A DNA stretch of 42,042 nucleotides from contig MIEI01000040.1 in the NCBI GenBank assembly GCA_002095305.1, positions 1 through 42,042 on the forward strand. The letters are read 5' to 3'. This stretch comes from Pantoea brenneri. GTDB taxonomy: Bacteria; Pseudomonadota; Gammaproteobacteria; Enterobacterales; Enterobacteriaceae. The notes below the pieces were generated by a model. That model was not told the origin of the DNA and made no database searches. It was given only the letters and a program-made list of their open reading frames with translations. Below, in pieces: positions 19,155 to 28,989 of the stretch (position 1 is the first letter of the stretch; every line of letters begins with the position of its first letter). Position numbers and translations under genes: made by a program.

Positions 19155-19289
19155 ATGAACCACGTTTTCTCTTCTTGCGGTTCTGCGCGCTGCGGCGCTG
19201 CGCTGGCTGTCTCCTGCCTCCCATCTCTTTCTCTGTCCTGCCGACAATATGTTCGATGCGGTAATTTTACCGACACGAGCGCCGGTTAA
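19155..19289 (+). CDS. Candidate 44-residue small ORF in the speA leader
   Basis: This ATG is preceded at 7 bases by GGAGGTGAT (19139-19147), an almost complete anti-16S match and one of the strongest ribosome sites in the window. The predicted peptide has five cysteines and many serines (residues 2-9: NHVFSSCG), with a weakly hydrophobic middle (AALAVSCL). In E. coli a small gene, yqgB, occupies this position, but no similarity to it was seen. It may be a real small protein or a leader peptide; chance is not excluded because only 44 codons are open. The antisense 98-codon frame over the same bases looks like noise. Confidence 0.4.
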   Translation: MNHVFSSCGSARCGAALAVSCLPSLSLSCRQYVRCGNFTDTSAG

Positions 19290-19447
19290 TCTGTACCACT
19301 ATCCTTACGGTTTTGTCTCTTCTCTGCGCGTGCGCAGCTGAACGACGCACGTTATCCGTGGTCCTCTTATACAAATCTGTTAAATGCGTTCGGTTTCAAC
19401 GGATATGGCCAGGGTGTTTTACACTTAACTCTCATGCGTGAATCGCG

Positions 19448-19463
19448 CTGACGGCAACGTCAG
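19448..19463 (+). promoter_or_regulatory. GNRA-loop hairpin in the speA leader
   Basis: CTGACG-GCAA-CGTCAG is a perfect 6-bp stem with a GCAA (GNRA) tetraloop, 21 bases before the candidate 28-codon upstream ORF. It is not followed by a T-run, so it is not a terminator. It may shape ribosome access; that is inference. Confidence 0.4.
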
Positions 19464-19484
19464 GTGAACAGGACATTGCGTTTA

Positions 19485-19571
19485 ATGTGGCAACGAATTT
19501 CCAGATTAGCGGCCAGAAAGCCGGTTAACAGTTTCATCTTTCAACGGAAAATTGAGGTTCGCGATGTCTGA
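19485..19571 (+). CDS. Candidate 28-residue Arg-rich upstream ORF overlapping speA
   Basis: The ATG at 19485 opens 28 codons ending in TGA (19569-19571), inside the second and third codons of speA, an 8-base overlap. The peptide begins [12 protein letters not shown] and has five arginines, at residues 4, 7, 11, 21 and 26. Their codons are CGA, AGA, AGA, CGG and CGC, four of them rare in enterics. The ribosome site is modest (AGGA, 11 bases ahead). Placed directly on the arginine decarboxylase start, it could be an arginine-responsive leader coupled to speA, but an open frame this short can arise by chance. Confidence 0.35.
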   Translation: MWQRISRLAARKPVNSFIFQRKIEVRDV

Positions 19572-21540
19572 CGACATAAAGAATATCAAGGGTTCGTCAG
19601 CTGGCGAACAGGGTGCACTCCGCTCAATGCAGGAGGTAGCAATGAACGATCAGGATGCGAGCAAAATGTTGCGTACCTACAACATTGCCTGGTGGGGCAA
19701 CAACTATTACGACGTCAACGAACTGGGTCACATCAGTGTCTGCCCCGATCCGGATCGCCCGGACGTGCGCGTCGATTTAGCCAGGCTGGTCAAAGAGCGC
19801 GAAGCGCAGGGCCAGCGTCTGCCTGCACTGTTTTGTTTCCCGCAGATCCTGCAACACCGTCTGCGCTCAATTAACGCCGCCTTTAAGCGTGCGCGTGAAT
19901 CCTACGGCTACACCGGTGATTACTTCCTGGTTTATCCGATCAAGGTGAACCAGCACAAACGCGTGATCGAATCGCTGATCCACTCTGGCGAACCGCTGGG
20001 ACTGGAAGCAGGCTCGAAAGCTGAGCTGATGGCGGTACTGGCGCACGCTGGTCAGACCCGTACCGTGATCGTCTGTAACGGCTATAAAGATCGCGAGTAC
20101 ATTCGTCTGGCGCTGATCGGCGAGAAGATGGGCCACAAGGTCTATCTGGTGCTGGAAAAAATGACCGAAGTCCGGCTGGTGCTGGAAGAGGCGGAGCGTC
20201 TGAACGTGGTGCCGCGTCTTGGCATCCGCGCCCGTCTGGCCTCTCAGGGCTCGGGTAAATGGCAGTCGAGCGGCGGCGAAAAGTCGAAATTCGGCCTGTC
20301 GGCGACCCAGGTACTGAAGCTGGTAGAGATTATGCGTGAAGCGGGCCGCATCGACAGCCTGCAGCTGCTGCACTTCCATCTCGGTTCGCAGATGGCCAAC
20401 ATTCGCGACATCGCCACAGGCGTGCGTGAGTCGGCGCGCTTCTACGTGGAGCTGGCGAAGCTCGGCGTTAACATCAAGTGTTTCGACGTGGGCGGCGGTC
20501 TGGGCGTGGATTACGAAGGAACGCGCTCGCAGTCTGACTGCTCAGTCAACTACGGCCTGAACGAGTATGCCAACAACGTCATCTGGGCGATTGGTGATGC
20601 CTGTGATGAGCACGGCCTGGAGCATCCTACGGTGATCACCGAGTCGGGACGTGCGGTAACCGCGCACCACACGGTTCTGGTTTCTAACATCATCGGTGTT
20701 GAGCGTAACGAGTTCAGTAACCCGGAAACGCCGGATGCTGATGCACCGCGCCCGATTGTCAGCATGTGGGAAACCTGGCAGGAGATGCACGAGCCGAACA
20801 CCCGTCGTTCGCTGCGTGAATGGCTGCACGACAGCCAGATGGATCTGTTTGATATCCATACCGGTTATTCGTCCGGCACCTACGATCTGAAACAGCGCGC
20901 CTGGGCTGAGCAGCTCTATCTGAGCATCTGCCACTACATTCAGCAGCATCTTGATCCGAGCAACCGTGCGCACCGTCCGATTATCGATGAACTGCAGGAA
21001 CGGATGGCGGATAAGATCTACGTTAACTTCTCGCTGTTCCAGTCGATGCCGGATGCCTGGGGTATCGATCAGCTGTTCCCGGTACTGCCGCTGGAAGGGC
21101 TGAACAAGAAGCCGGAGCGCCGCGCCGTGCTGCTCGACATCACCTGTGATTCCGATGGCACCATCGATCACTACGTTGATGGTGACGGCATCGCCACCAC
21201 CATGCCGATGCCAGAATATGACGTGGATAATCCGCCGATGCTGGGCTTCTTTATGGTCGGCGCTTACCAGGAAATTCTGGGCAACATGCACAATCTGTTC
21301 GGTGATACCGAAGCGGTGGATGTCTATGCCCGTGAGAATGGCGACGTCGAAGTTCAGCTGTCGGACGAAGGCGACACCGTGGCGGATATGCTGCGCTACG
21401 TGCAGCTCGATCCGAACGAACTGATGGCACTGTTCCGTCATCAGGTGCAGGCCTCCGATCTGGATGACGAGTTGCGTGCGCAGTTCCTCGAAGAATTCGA
21501 GAGCGGCCTGTACGGTTACACCTATCTGGAAGACGAGTAA
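19564..21540 (+). CDS. speA: Biosynthetic arginine decarboxylase SpeA
   Basis: SpeA is the PLP enzyme converting arginine to agmatine, the first step of the agmatine route to putrescine. The ATG at 19564 ([10 protein letters not shown]) gives 658 residues, equal to E. coli SpeA, with GAGG ahead. A TTG at 19552 is not needed. Lys127 (YPIKVNQ) is the expected PLP lysine. [26 protein letters not shown] and ITCDSDG are conserved. A second in-frame ATG (Met27, 19642) has its own strong ribosome site AGGAGGT and could give a 632-residue form. speB follows after a terminator-like hairpin. Confidence 0.96.
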   Translation: MSDDIKNIKGSSAGEQGALRSMQEVAMNDQDASKMLRTYNIAWWGNNYYDVNELGHISVCPDPDRPDVRVDLARLVKEREAQGQRLPALFCFPQILQHRLRSINAAFKRARESYGYTGDYFLVYPIKVNQHKRVIESLIHSGEPLGLEAGSKAELMAVLAHAGQTRTVIVCNGYKDREYIRLALIGEKMGHKVYLVLEKMTEVRLVLEEAERLNVVPRLGIRARLASQGSGKWQSSGGEKSKFGLSATQVLKLVEIMREAGRIDSLQLLHFHLGSQMANIRDIATGVRESARFYVELAKLGVNIKCFDVGGGLGVDYEGTRSQSDCSVNYGLNEYANNVIWAIGDACDEHGLEHPTVITESGRAVTAHHTVLVSNIIGVERNEFSNPETPDADAPRPIVSMWETWQEMHEPNTRRSLREWLHDSQMDLFDIHTGYSSGTYDLKQRAWAEQLYLSICHYIQQHLDPSNRAHRPIIDELQERMADKIYVNFSLFQSMPDAWGIDQLFPVLPLEGLNKKPERRAVLLDITCDSDGTIDHYVDGDGIATTMPMPEYDVDNPPMLGFFMVGAYQEILGNMHNLFGDTEAVDVYARENGDVEVQLSDEGDTVADMLRYVQLDPNELMALFRHQVQASDLDDELRAQFLEEFESGLYGYTYLEDE

Positions 21541-21606
21541 TCGGCTCAGATCGCCGGCAATCTCATATTGCAGTTGCCGGTGAAATGTCGATAATCTGAC
21601 GCATAC

Positions 21607-21650
21607 AATCCCTTCCTCGTCGGGCCTAACGACGCGGAGGGGATTTTTTT
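21607..21650 (+). terminator. speA terminator / speA-speB attenuator
   Basis: A long stem pairs AATCCCTTCCTCGTCG with CGACGCGGAGGGGATT (21607-21622 with 21630-21645, with a wobble and small mismatch), followed by seven Ts. A smaller dyad (21554-21580) precedes it. It should end most speA transcripts, so speB may depend on read-through or its own promoter. Confidence 0.85.
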
Positions 21651-21710
21651 CATCTATAGCTTAATGGCTCGCGGGCCTGGCCCGACTGATGCCAACAGAG
21701 AGGACGATCT

Positions 21711-22631
21711 ATGTACAATACCCTCGGCAACCAGTACGACAACTCCCTGGTCTCAAACGCCTTTGGTTTCATGCGCTTCCCGCTCAACTTCCAGCCTTAC
21801 GACAGCGATGCAGAGTGGGTGATCACCGGCGTTCCATTTGACGCCGCCACATCGGGCCGTCCAGGCAGCCGTCTGGGCCCAGGCGCTATCCGTCAGATCT
21901 CAACCAACCTTGCGTGGGAAGGCTGCCGCTGGCCGTGGGATTTCGATCTGCGTCAGCGCCTGAAGGTGGTTGACTGTGGCGATCTGGTCTATGCCTTTGG
22001 TGACTCGCAGGATCTTTCTGACAAACTGCAGGCGCATGCCGAAAAACTGCTGGCGAACGGCAAACGCATGATGACCTTTGGCGGCGACCACTACGTGACA
22101 CTGCCGCTGCTGCGCGCGCATGCGAAGCACTTCGGTAAGATGGCGCTGGTTCACTTTGATGCGCATACCGATACCTATTCCAACGGCCCGACCTTTGACC
22201 ACGGCACCATGTTCTTCACCGCGCCGAAAGAAGGTCTGATCGATCCACAGCACTCAGTTCAGATCGGTATCCGTACCGAGTTTGATAAGAGCCTTGGCTT
22301 CAACGTGCTGGATGCGGCGCAGGTTAACGATCGCAGTGTCGATGACATTCTGGCCGAAGTGAAACGCACCGTGGGCGATCTGCCGGTCTATCTGACCTTC
22401 GATATCGACTGCCTCGATCCGGCACACGCGCCGGGCACCGGTACGCCGGTCATTGGCGGACTGACCACCGATAAAGCCACCAAGCTGATTCGCGGTCTGC
22501 AGGGCATGAACATCGTCGGTATGGATCTGGTGGAAGTGGCGCCAGGCTACGATCACGCCGACCTGACTGCGCTGGCCGCGGCCACTCTGGCACTGGATAT
22601 GCTGCACGTGCAGGCGGTAAATAAAGGCTGA
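21711..22631 (+). CDS. speB: Agmatinase SpeB
   Basis: SpeB hydrolyses agmatine to putrescine and urea, completing the pathway begun by SpeA. The 306-residue product equals the E. coli length. Manganese-site motifs of the ureohydrolase family are all present: GGDHYV (His127), FDAHTDTY (Asp150, His152, Asp154) and FDIDCLDP (Asp231, Asp233). The ribosome site GAGAGGA precedes the ATG. A GC-rich hairpin follows the stop. Confidence 0.97.
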   Translation: MYNTLGNQYDNSLVSNAFGFMRFPLNFQPYDSDAEWVITGVPFDAATSGRPGSRLGPGAIRQISTNLAWEGCRWPWDFDLRQRLKVVDCGDLVYAFGDSQDLSDKLQAHAEKLLANGKRMMTFGGDHYVTLPLLRAHAKHFGKMALVHFDAHTDTYSNGPTFDHGTMFFTAPKEGLIDPQHSVQIGIRTEFDKSLGFNVLDAAQVNDRSVDDILAEVKRTVGDLPVYLTFDIDCLDPAHAPGTGTPVIGGLTTDKATKLIRGLQGMNIVGMDLVEVAPGYDHADLTALAAATLALDMLHVQAVNKG

Positions 22632-22639
22632 TGCGCCAC

Positions 22640-22668
22640 GCTGGCCGGACTGCGTAAGCCCGGCCAGC
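22640..22668 (+). terminator. Hairpin after speB
   Basis: A 9-bp perfect stem (GCTGGCCGG with CCGGCCAGC) and 11-base loop lie 9 bases past the speB stop. Only TT follows, so it is a weak intrinsic terminator or 3'-end stabiliser. Confidence 0.45.
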
Positions 22669-22849
22669 TTGTCAGCACTGAAAGCGGCGTTCTGCCTGTC
22701 GGGTGGACGCCGCTTTGATCGTCACCACACGTCACGCCCTCTGCACCATCCCCCGCTTTAAACCCCGATGATCCCCTTCAGGTCCGCCAGGCGCGAACCG
22801 CTATCTGCAACTAAACTTACAGCGTAAAAATCGCAGAGTGGAGATGATC

Positions 22850-23260
22850 ATGGGCTTTCTTGATGAACTGGCAGGCGCACTGGACGGCGGTCAGAGTGAA
22901 GGGCACCCGCCCGGGCAGTTGCAGGCGGTCTGGCACTGGGTGCAGGAGCAGGGCGGTATTGAGGTACTGCTGCATAAGTTCCAGCAGGGGGGATTAGGCG
23001 AGATATTCAGCTCGTGGATCGGCACCGGCGATAATCATCCGGTGGGCCACAGCGAGATTCAGTCGGCCTTTGGTCAGGAGGAACTGCAGTCACTGGCGGA
23101 TAAGCTTGGCACCGACGTCAAAGGCGCATCGGGCACGCTGGCGGCGCTGCTGCCACAGTTGATCGATAAAATGTCGCCGCAGGGACGGATGGATGAGCAG
23201 GCGCTGCACGACAATAAGCTGGATTTAGGCTCGATGGTGGATCAGATATTCAAGCGTTAG
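22850..23260 (+). CDS. YidB-family protein (DUF937)
   Basis: The start at 22850 gives 136 residues beginning MGFLDELAGAL, with GGAG six bases ahead; the GTG at 22838 is rejected. It resembles E. coli YidB: a short amphipathic start, WVQEQGGIEVLL, QGGLGEIFSSWI, a middle LADKLG segment and LLPQLIDKMSPQG. The function is unknown. E. coli has no such gene here, and its yidB lies elsewhere, so this is an extra or moved copy. It is convergent with loiP. Confidence 0.85.
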   Translation: MGFLDELAGALDGGQSEGHPPGQLQAVWHWVQEQGGIEVLLHKFQQGGLGEIFSSWIGTGDNHPVGHSEIQSAFGQEELQSLADKLGTDVKGASGTLAALLPQLIDKMSPQGRMDEQALHDNKLDLGSMVDQIFKR

Positions 23261-23285
23261 CGATCTGCCTGACTCAGCGGGCGAA

Positions 23286-23306
23286 AGCGCGCACCGGGTA
23301 CGCGCT
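23286..23306. terminator. Possible terminator between yidB-like gene and loiP
   Basis: A 6-bp stem (AGCGCG with CGCGCT) closes a 9-base loop in the 59-base gap between convergent genes. No T-run is present, so the call rests mostly on position. Confidence 0.3.
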
Positions 23307-23319
23307 CCGCAGGTGAAGA

Positions 23320-24075
23320 TTATTTGCTGTCTGCTGCAATGCGCTCGCGGATGTGCTGGGCGCGCGCCTCAGACGCCGGGTGCGAATCAAACATCGAGCT
23401 CTGGCGTCCCTGCTCAAGTTTTGCCAGCTTCTCGAAACTGGTCGCCAGACCCATTGGATCGATGTTGCGCTTCTTCATCAGATCATAAGAGTAATCATCA
23501 GCCTGGCTTTCCTGCGTCTGTGAGAACTGAGCATTGACCAGTTTTTCGCCCAGTTCGCCGAGCTGCGACTGCGACAGCGAACCGATCACACCACCGACAG
23601 AGGCCGCAGCCGTGCGGGCGGCGGTGGTGGCATACGCCAGCTGCATCGCTTTGCGGGTATGGCCCAGCGCCACGTGGCCCATCTCATGGCCCAGCACGCC
23701 TTCCACTTCATTATCATCCATCATATCCATCAGGCCGCTATAGACGCGAATACAGCCATTGGCCATCGCCCAGGCGTTAACGTCTTTGGTCTGATAAACC
23801 TTGTAGTTAGCCGGCACGCCATTGATGTTATCGCCCAGCGCGGCGGCAATTTTATTCAGACGCTGCTGATATTCACTGTTGGCGGGTGCAACCTGATTCT
23901 CTTTGTCCATCTGCTCACAGGATTGATCGCTCAGCTGCTTCACCTGATCATCGCTCAGGGTGTAGGCCTGATAGGCCTGGGCGCCCGACTGCATCAACGC
24001 GTTATTATCTAAACCCTGACAGCCACTCAGCAGCGTTGCCAGCCCAAGAGCTACTACCGTTTTTTGGATTTTCAT
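23320..24075 (-). CDS. loiP: Outer-membrane metalloprotease LoiP (M48 family)
   Basis: A 251-residue lipoprotein protease. The ATG at 24075 gives MKIQKTVVALGLATLLSGC, a lipoprotein signal with lipobox LSGC (Cys19). The four-residue extension is not needed. The zinc motif HEMGH lies at 130-134, followed by the third-ligand region ESQADDYSYDL and the C-terminal SMFDSHPASEARAQHI. E. coli LoiP (YggG) is induced by low osmolarity and works with BepA. It is divergent from tktA. Confidence 0.95.
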   Translation of the reverse strand: MKIQKTVVALGLATLLSGCQGLDNNALMQSGAQAYQAYTLSDDQVKQLSDQSCEQMDKENQVAPANSEYQQRLNKIAAALGDNINGVPANYKVYQTKDVNAWAMANGCIRVYSGLMDMMDDNEVEGVLGHEMGHVALGHTRKAMQLAYATTAARTAAASVGGVIGSLSQSQLGELGEKLVNAQFSQTQESQADDYSYDLMKKRNIDPMGLATSFEKLAKLEQGRQSSMFDSHPASEARAQHIRERIAADSK

Positions 24076-24346
24076 TCCGTATCCCATTCATAACAAGGTA
24101 AGAAAAACAAACACCTGAAACACTGCCAGGTGATTAAACCCTTCGGTTATAGCGCGCCACTCAGCGCTTTGCTAGCAGACATCGCCGGAAAAGCCAGACG
24201 AAGCGGGCACATTTAGCGTTTTACAGCATGTACTTTTGCCATGTTTTTCATGTACATTGATCTGCAACTTTTTCCTTGTTTTGCCCGATAACTGATTAAT
24301 AACAATAAGTTAAGGCGCGAAGCATTAATCCGACCTGGAGTAGAAA

Positions 24347-26341
24347 ATGCCCTCTCGTAAAGAGCTTGCCAACGCCATTCGCGCGTTAAGTATGGATGCA
24401 GTACAGAAAGCTAAATCGGGACATCCGGGTGCCCCGATGGGCATGGCGGACATCGCTGAAGTTCTGTGGCGCGGCTACCTGAATCACAACCCAACTAATC
24501 CGCTGTGGGCCGACCGCGACCGCTTCGTGCTCTCCAACGGTCACGGCTCCATGCTGATTTATAGCCTGCTGCACCTCACCGGCTACGATCTGCCGATCAG
24601 CGAGCTGGAAAACTTCCGTCAGCTGCACTCAAAAACTCCAGGTCATCCAGAATATGGCTACACCGCAGGCGTTGAAACTACCACCGGTCCGCTGGGGCAG
24701 GGCATCGCTAACGCGGTCGGTTTCGCCATTGCTGAGCGCACGCTGGCGGCACAGTTCAACCGTCCGGGCCATGACATCGTAGACCACAATACCTATGTCT
24801 TCATGGGTGATGGCTGCATGATGGAAGGTATTTCACACGAAGTCTGCTCACTGGCCGGTACCCTTAAACTGGGCAAACTGGTGGCGTTTTATGATGACAA
24901 CGGTATCTCTATCGACGGTCATATTGATGGCTGGTTCACTGATGACACGGCAAAACGCTTTGAAGCCTACGGCTGGCACGTGGTGCGTGGTGTAGATGGT
25001 CATGATGCTGATGCGATTGCTAAAGCGATCGACGAAGCGAAAAGCGTCAGCGATAAGCCGTCGCTGCTGATGTGCAAAACCGTTATTGGTTTCGGTTCAC
25101 CGAACAAAGCGGGCACCCATGACTCGCACGGTGCCCCGCTGGGCGATGATGAAGTGGCACTGACCCGCAAACAGCTGGGCTGGGAACATGCTCCTTTCGT
25201 TATTCCCTCTGATATCTACGCCGAGTGGGACGCTAAAGAAGCGGGCCAGGCAAAAGAAGCGGCCTGGGATAAGAAATTCGCCGCTTACGCTCAGGCACAC
25301 CCTGAGCTGGCTGCCGAGTTCAAACGTCGCGTCAGCAATGAGCTGCCGGCTAACTGGCAGCAGGAGTCGCAGAAGTTTATCGAACAACTGCAGGCTAACC
25401 CGGCTAAAATCGCCAGCCGTAAAGCGTCACAGAATGCCATCGAAGCCTTTGGTAAAATCCTGCCAGAATATCTGGGTGGATCAGCCGATCTGGCGCCAAG
25501 CAACCTGACTATCTGGTCTGGCTCTAAGCCGATCAACGAAGACGCCGCGGGTAACTACATCCACTACGGCGTGCGTGAATTCGGTATGACCGCGATTGCT
25601 AACGGTCTGGCACTGCACGGCGGTTTCCTGCCGTACACCGCTACTTTCCTGATGTTCGTTGAATATGCGCGTAACGCGGCGCGTATGGCGGCACTGATGA
25701 AGATCCGTCAGATCATGGTTTACACCCACGACTCAATCGGTCTGGGCGAAGATGGCCCGACTCACCAGCCGGTAGAGCAGATGGCCAGCCTGCGCACCAC
25801 GCCGAACATGAGCCTGTGGCGTCCGTGTGACCAGGTTGAATCGGCGGTGGCATGGAAATATGCCATTGAGCGTAAAGATGGCCCGACAGCGCTGATCTTC
25901 TCGCGTCAGAATCTGGCGCAGCAGGAGCGCAGCACTGAGCAACTGGCTAACGTGGCGCGCGGTGGCTACGTACTGAAAGATTGCGACGCGACGCCTGAAC
26001 TGATCCTGATCGCTACCGGTTCAGAAGTTGAACTGGCGGTCGGTGCCTGGGATAAACTCACCAGCGAAGGTCGTCAGGTGCGCGTGGTCTCTATGCCATC
26101 AACCGATGCGTTCGACAAGCAGAGCGATGCTTACCGTGAATCTGTGCTGCCGAAAGCGGTCAGCGCACGCGTAGCTATCGAAGCGGGTATCGCTGATTAC
26201 TGGTTCAAATATACCGGTCTGAACGGCGCTATCGTCGGCATGACCAGCTTCGGCGAATCAGCACCGGCCGATCAGCTGTTCGAAATGTTCGGCTTCACCG
26301 TCGATAACGTTGTCGCCAAAGCGAAAGCGCTGCTGGCGTAA
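24347..26341 (+). CDS. tktA: Transketolase TktA
   Basis: A thiamine-diphosphate enzyme of the pentose phosphate pathway that transfers two-carbon units between sugar phosphates, making erythrose-4-phosphate among others. The 664-residue product matches E. coli TktA throughout. Features are the N-terminal [11 protein letters not shown] with the ThDP histidine, the cofactor motif GDGCMMEG and the pyrimidine-domain [12 protein letters not shown]. The ribosome site GGAG precedes the ATG. In E. coli the cmt-yggP-yggC block separates tktA from epd; here they are direct neighbours, which fits use of erythrose-4-phosphate by Epd. Confidence 0.97.
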   Translation: MPSRKELANAIRALSMDAVQKAKSGHPGAPMGMADIAEVLWRGYLNHNPTNPLWADRDRFVLSNGHGSMLIYSLLHLTGYDLPISELENFRQLHSKTPGHPEYGYTAGVETTTGPLGQGIANAVGFAIAERTLAAQFNRPGHDIVDHNTYVFMGDGCMMEGISHEVCSLAGTLKLGKLVAFYDDNGISIDGHIDGWFTDDTAKRFEAYGWHVVRGVDGHDADAIAKAIDEAKSVSDKPSLLMCKTVIGFGSPNKAGTHDSHGAPLGDDEVALTRKQLGWEHAPFVIPSDIYAEWDAKEAGQAKEAAWDKKFAAYAQAHPELAAEFKRRVSNELPANWQQESQKFIEQLQANPAKIASRKASQNAIEAFGKILPEYLGGSADLAPSNLTIWSGSKPINEDAAGNYIHYGVREFGMTAIANGLALHGGFLPYTATFLMFVEYARNAARMAALMKIRQIMVYTHDSIGLGEDGPTHQPVEQMASLRTTPNMSLWRPCDQVESAVAWKYAIERKDGPTALIFSRQNLAQQERSTEQLANVARGGYVLKDCDATPELILIATGSEVELAVGAWDKLTSEGRQVRVVSMPSTDAFDKQSDAYRESVLPKAVSARVAIEAGIADYWFKYTGLNGAIVGMTSFGESAPADQLFEMFGFTVDNVVAKAKALLA

Positions 26342-26347
26342 CATCAG

Positions 26348-26410
26348 TCAGGCGGGTTCACACCCGCCTGATTCAAATCAGGGGATGCCTCAGGCGTCCC
26401 TTTCGTTTTT
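26348..26410 (+). terminator. tktA tandem terminator
   Basis: Two hairpins lie in series. The first is a perfect 10-bp stem (TCAGGCGGGT, 26348-26357, with 26362-26371). The second is GGGATGCC/GGCGTCCC (26382-26400, one wobble) followed by TTTCGTTTTT. The second has the classic intrinsic form. Confidence 0.88.
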
Positions 26411-26649
26411 ATTCCTGTAGTAATAACTATCTTTTGCGTCGTTTTGTGACACAGATCCAAATATACGCAGTCCGATTGATCACAATCATTCCTGTTATTC
26501 CTCCCATCCTTTATTGTGGCTGAACCGTTTCAGTTGCCGGGCAGATCGCCCCGGTTTCAGACAATGCCGGGTAAGAATCTCCTGTACAAACTACAGCGAA
26601 GCGCTCAGGCTAACGGCACGTTTTTTCCGTCTGACGTGGCAGGAGAGAG
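26411..26649 (+). promoter_or_regulatory. epd upstream region with candidate CRP site
   Basis: TGTGA-N6-TCCAA at 26445-26460 matches the CRP consensus at eight of ten defined bases. A second half-site (TGTGA on the minus strand, within ATTGATCACAAT) lies about 30 bases on. E. coli epd is CRP-controlled, which makes this plausible. No gene was seen in the 308-base tktA-epd gap. A clear ribosome site AGGAGA ends it. Confidence 0.45.
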
Positions 26650-27669
26650 ATGACCATACGGGTAGCAATAAATGGTTTTGGCCGTATTGGACGCAACGTA
26701 TTGCGTGCGCTGTATGAAACCGGCCGTCGTGCTGAGATCACCGTCGTTGCCATCAATGAGCTGGCCGAAGCGACCGGTATGGCGCATCTGCTGAAATATG
26801 ACACCAGCCACGGCCGTTTTGCCTTTGATGTGCGGCAGGAACGCGACGTGATGTGGGTCGGCGGCGATACCCTGCGCATTTTACACCGTGCTGAGATTGC
26901 CGATCTGCCGTGGCGCGAACTCGACGTCGACGTGGTGCTGGATTGTACTGGTGTCTACGGTTCGCGCGCCGATGGCGAAGCGCATCTGCAGGCGGGCGCG
27001 AAAAAAGTGCTGTTCTCGCATCCGGGCGGCAACGATCTCGATGCCACGGTGGTGTATGGCGTCAACCAGCAGTGGCTGAAAGCGACTGACTGCATCGTCT
27101 CGAACGCCTCCTGCACCACCAACTGCATTATTCCGGTGATCAAACTGCTGGATGACGCGTTTGGCATTGAGTCCGGCACCGTGACTACCATCCATTCAGC
27201 GATGCACGATCAGCAGGTGATCGATGCCTATCACAGCGATCTGCGTCGTACCCGGGCTGCCAGCCAATCGATCATTCCGGTGGATACCCGTCTGGCGGCC
27301 GGCATTACCCGTATTTTTCCGAAATTCAACGATCGCTTTGAGGCGATTGCCGTGCGCGTGCCAACGATTAACGTGACGGCGATTGATCTCAGCGTTTCTG
27401 TACGCCAGTCGGTCAGGGCGTGCGAAGTTAACGCCTTGTTGCAAAGCGCGGCAGAAGGGGCATTTCGTGGTATAGTTGACTATACGGAATTACCGTTAGT
27501 CTCAGTCGATTTTAACCATGATCCGCACAGTGCCATTGTGGACGGCACCCAAACGCGGGTCAGTGGTCAACACCTGATCAAGACCCTGGTCTGGTGTGAT
27601 AACGAATGGGGCTTTGCTAACCGAATGCTCGACACGACGTTAGCAATGGCCGCAAGCGGTTTCAGGTAG
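26650..27669 (+). CDS. epd: D-erythrose-4-phosphate dehydrogenase Epd
   Basis: Epd oxidises erythrose-4-phosphate to 4-phosphoerythronate with NAD, the first step of pyridoxal phosphate synthesis by the deoxyxylulose-dependent route. The 339-residue product has the GAPDH fold: Rossmann NGFGRIGRN near residue 8 and the catalytic cysteine Cys155 in SNASCTTNC. Segments such as [16 protein letters not shown] distinguish it from true GapA. It precedes pgk by 51 bases, as in the epd-pgk-fbaA operon of E. coli. Confidence 0.96.
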   Translation: MTIRVAINGFGRIGRNVLRALYETGRRAEITVVAINELAEATGMAHLLKYDTSHGRFAFDVRQERDVMWVGGDTLRILHRAEIADLPWRELDVDVVLDCTGVYGSRADGEAHLQAGAKKVLFSHPGGNDLDATVVYGVNQQWLKATDCIVSNASCTTNCIIPVIKLLDDAFGIESGTVTTIHSAMHDQQVIDAYHSDLRRTRAASQSIIPVDTRLAAGITRIFPKFNDRFEAIAVRVPTINVTAIDLSVSVRQSVRACEVNALLQSAAEGAFRGIVDYTELPLVSVDFNHDPHSAIVDGTQTRVSGQHLIKTLVWCDNEWGFANRMLDTTLAMAASGFR

Positions 27670-27720
27670 GGCGCGGTTTGCGCCTGGCAAAACTTATGAG
27701 AATCAACGAGAGGGTTCACC

Positions 27721-28884
27721 ATGTCTGTAATTAAGATGACCGATCTGGATCTTGCTGGCAAACGCGTTCTGATCCGCGCCGATCTCAACGTACCAGTGAA
27801 AGAAGGGAAAGTGACGTCAGATGCACGTATCCGTGCTTCTCTGCCTACCATCGAAGCGGCGTTGAAACAGGGCGCGAAAGTGATGGTTACCTCTCACCTG
27901 GGTCGTCCGACCGAAGGTGAATACACTGAAGAGTTCTCGCTGCTGCCGGTAGTTAACTACCTGAAAGAGAAGCTGAGCGGCACCAATGTGACCCTGGCAA
28001 AAGATTACCTCGACGGCGTTGAAGTCGGCGCTGGCGAACTGGTGGTGCTGGAAAACGTTCGCTTTAACAAAGGCGAAAAGAAAGATGACGAAGCACTGTC
28101 TAAAAAATACGCAGCCCTGTGCGACGTGTTCGTGATGGATGCGTTCGGTACCGCACACCGTGCGCAGGCTTCTACCCACGGCGTCGGCAAATTTGCCCCA
28201 ATCGCCTGTGCCGGTCCGCTGCTGTCTGCAGAACTGGAAGCACTGGGTAAAGTGATGAGCAACCCGGAGCGTCCGCTGGTCGCTGTAGTGGGCGGTTCTA
28301 AAGTGTCGACTAAATTCGACGTACTGCAGTCGCTGGTGAAAATTGCTGACACCGTCATCGTCGGTGGCGGTATCGCTAACACCTTCGTGGCTATCGACAA
28401 CAACGTCGGTAAATCGCTGTATGAGCCAGACTTCGTTGAAGCGGCTAAAGGCCTGCGTGACCAGTACGGCATCCCGGTTCCAACCGATTCACGCGTTGGC
28501 ACGGAATTCTCTGAAACTGCCCCGGCAACCGTGAAAAAGGTTTCGGAAGTGGCGGATAACGAAGAGATTATGGACTTCGGTGATGAAACCGCTCAGGCAA
28601 TGGCCGCCATTCTGAAGGAGGCAAAAACCATCCTGTGGAACGGTCCGGTTGGCGTCTTTGAGTTCCCGAACTTCCGTAAAGGCACCGAAATCGTGGCGAA
28701 CGCGATTGCCGACAGCGAAGCGTTCTCTGTCGCAGGCGGCGGTGACACCTTAGCGGCCATCGACCTGTTCGGTATCGAAGATAAAATTTCCTACATCTCG
28801 ACCGGCGGCGGCGCGTTCCTCGAGTTCGTGGAAGGCAAAAAACTGCCAGCCGTTGCCATGCTGGAAGAGCGTGCGAAGCAGTAA
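27721..28884 (+). CDS. pgk: Phosphoglycerate kinase Pgk
   Basis: Pgk transfers phosphate between 1,3-bisphosphoglycerate and ADP in glycolysis. The 387-residue product has RADLNVP near the N-terminus, the basic-patch segments SHLGRP and [13 protein letters not shown], the hinge and nucleotide region VGGSKVSTK, and WNGPVGVFE in the C-terminal lobe. The ribosome site GAGGG is close to the ATG. It is the middle gene of epd-pgk-fbaA. Confidence 0.97.
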   Translation: MSVIKMTDLDLAGKRVLIRADLNVPVKEGKVTSDARIRASLPTIEAALKQGAKVMVTSHLGRPTEGEYTEEFSLLPVVNYLKEKLSGTNVTLAKDYLDGVEVGAGELVVLENVRFNKGEKKDDEALSKKYAALCDVFVMDAFGTAHRAQASTHGVGKFAPIACAGPLLSAELEALGKVMSNPERPLVAVVGGSKVSTKFDVLQSLVKIADTVIVGGGIANTFVAIDNNVGKSLYEPDFVEAAKGLRDQYGIPVPTDSRVGTEFSETAPATVKKVSEVADNEEIMDFGDETAQAMAAILKEAKTILWNGPVGVFEFPNFRKGTEIVANAIADSEAFSVAGGGDTLAAIDLFGIEDKISYISTGGGAFLEFVEGKKLPAVAMLEERAKQ

Positions 28885-28893
28885 TCCTTTGGG

Positions 28894-28915
28894 GGCGATG
28901 CCGGGTGGCATCGCC
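28894..28915 (+). other. Perfect hairpin between pgk and fbaA
   Basis: A 9-bp perfect stem (GGCGATGCC with GGCATCGCC) closes the 4-base loop GGGT, 9 bases after the pgk stop. There is no T-run, so read-through into fbaA is expected. It may instead protect the upstream mRNA end or be a processing site. Confidence 0.5.
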
Positions 28916-28989
28916 TGAAGTCTTGCCCGTCAGGGCGTTTAAATCGAGGTCCCCACAGGGGATCAACGGTCACGAAACAGGACACAATC

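Noticed and set aside
18951..19247. 98-codon minus-strand ORF in the metK-speA gap
   Set aside because: No good ribosome site and low-complexity basic composition; the plus-strand small ORF over the same bases has far better initiation signals.
20542..21441. 299-codon minus-strand ORF
   Set aside because: It lies wholly antisense to speA and has no recognisable domain or ribosome site.
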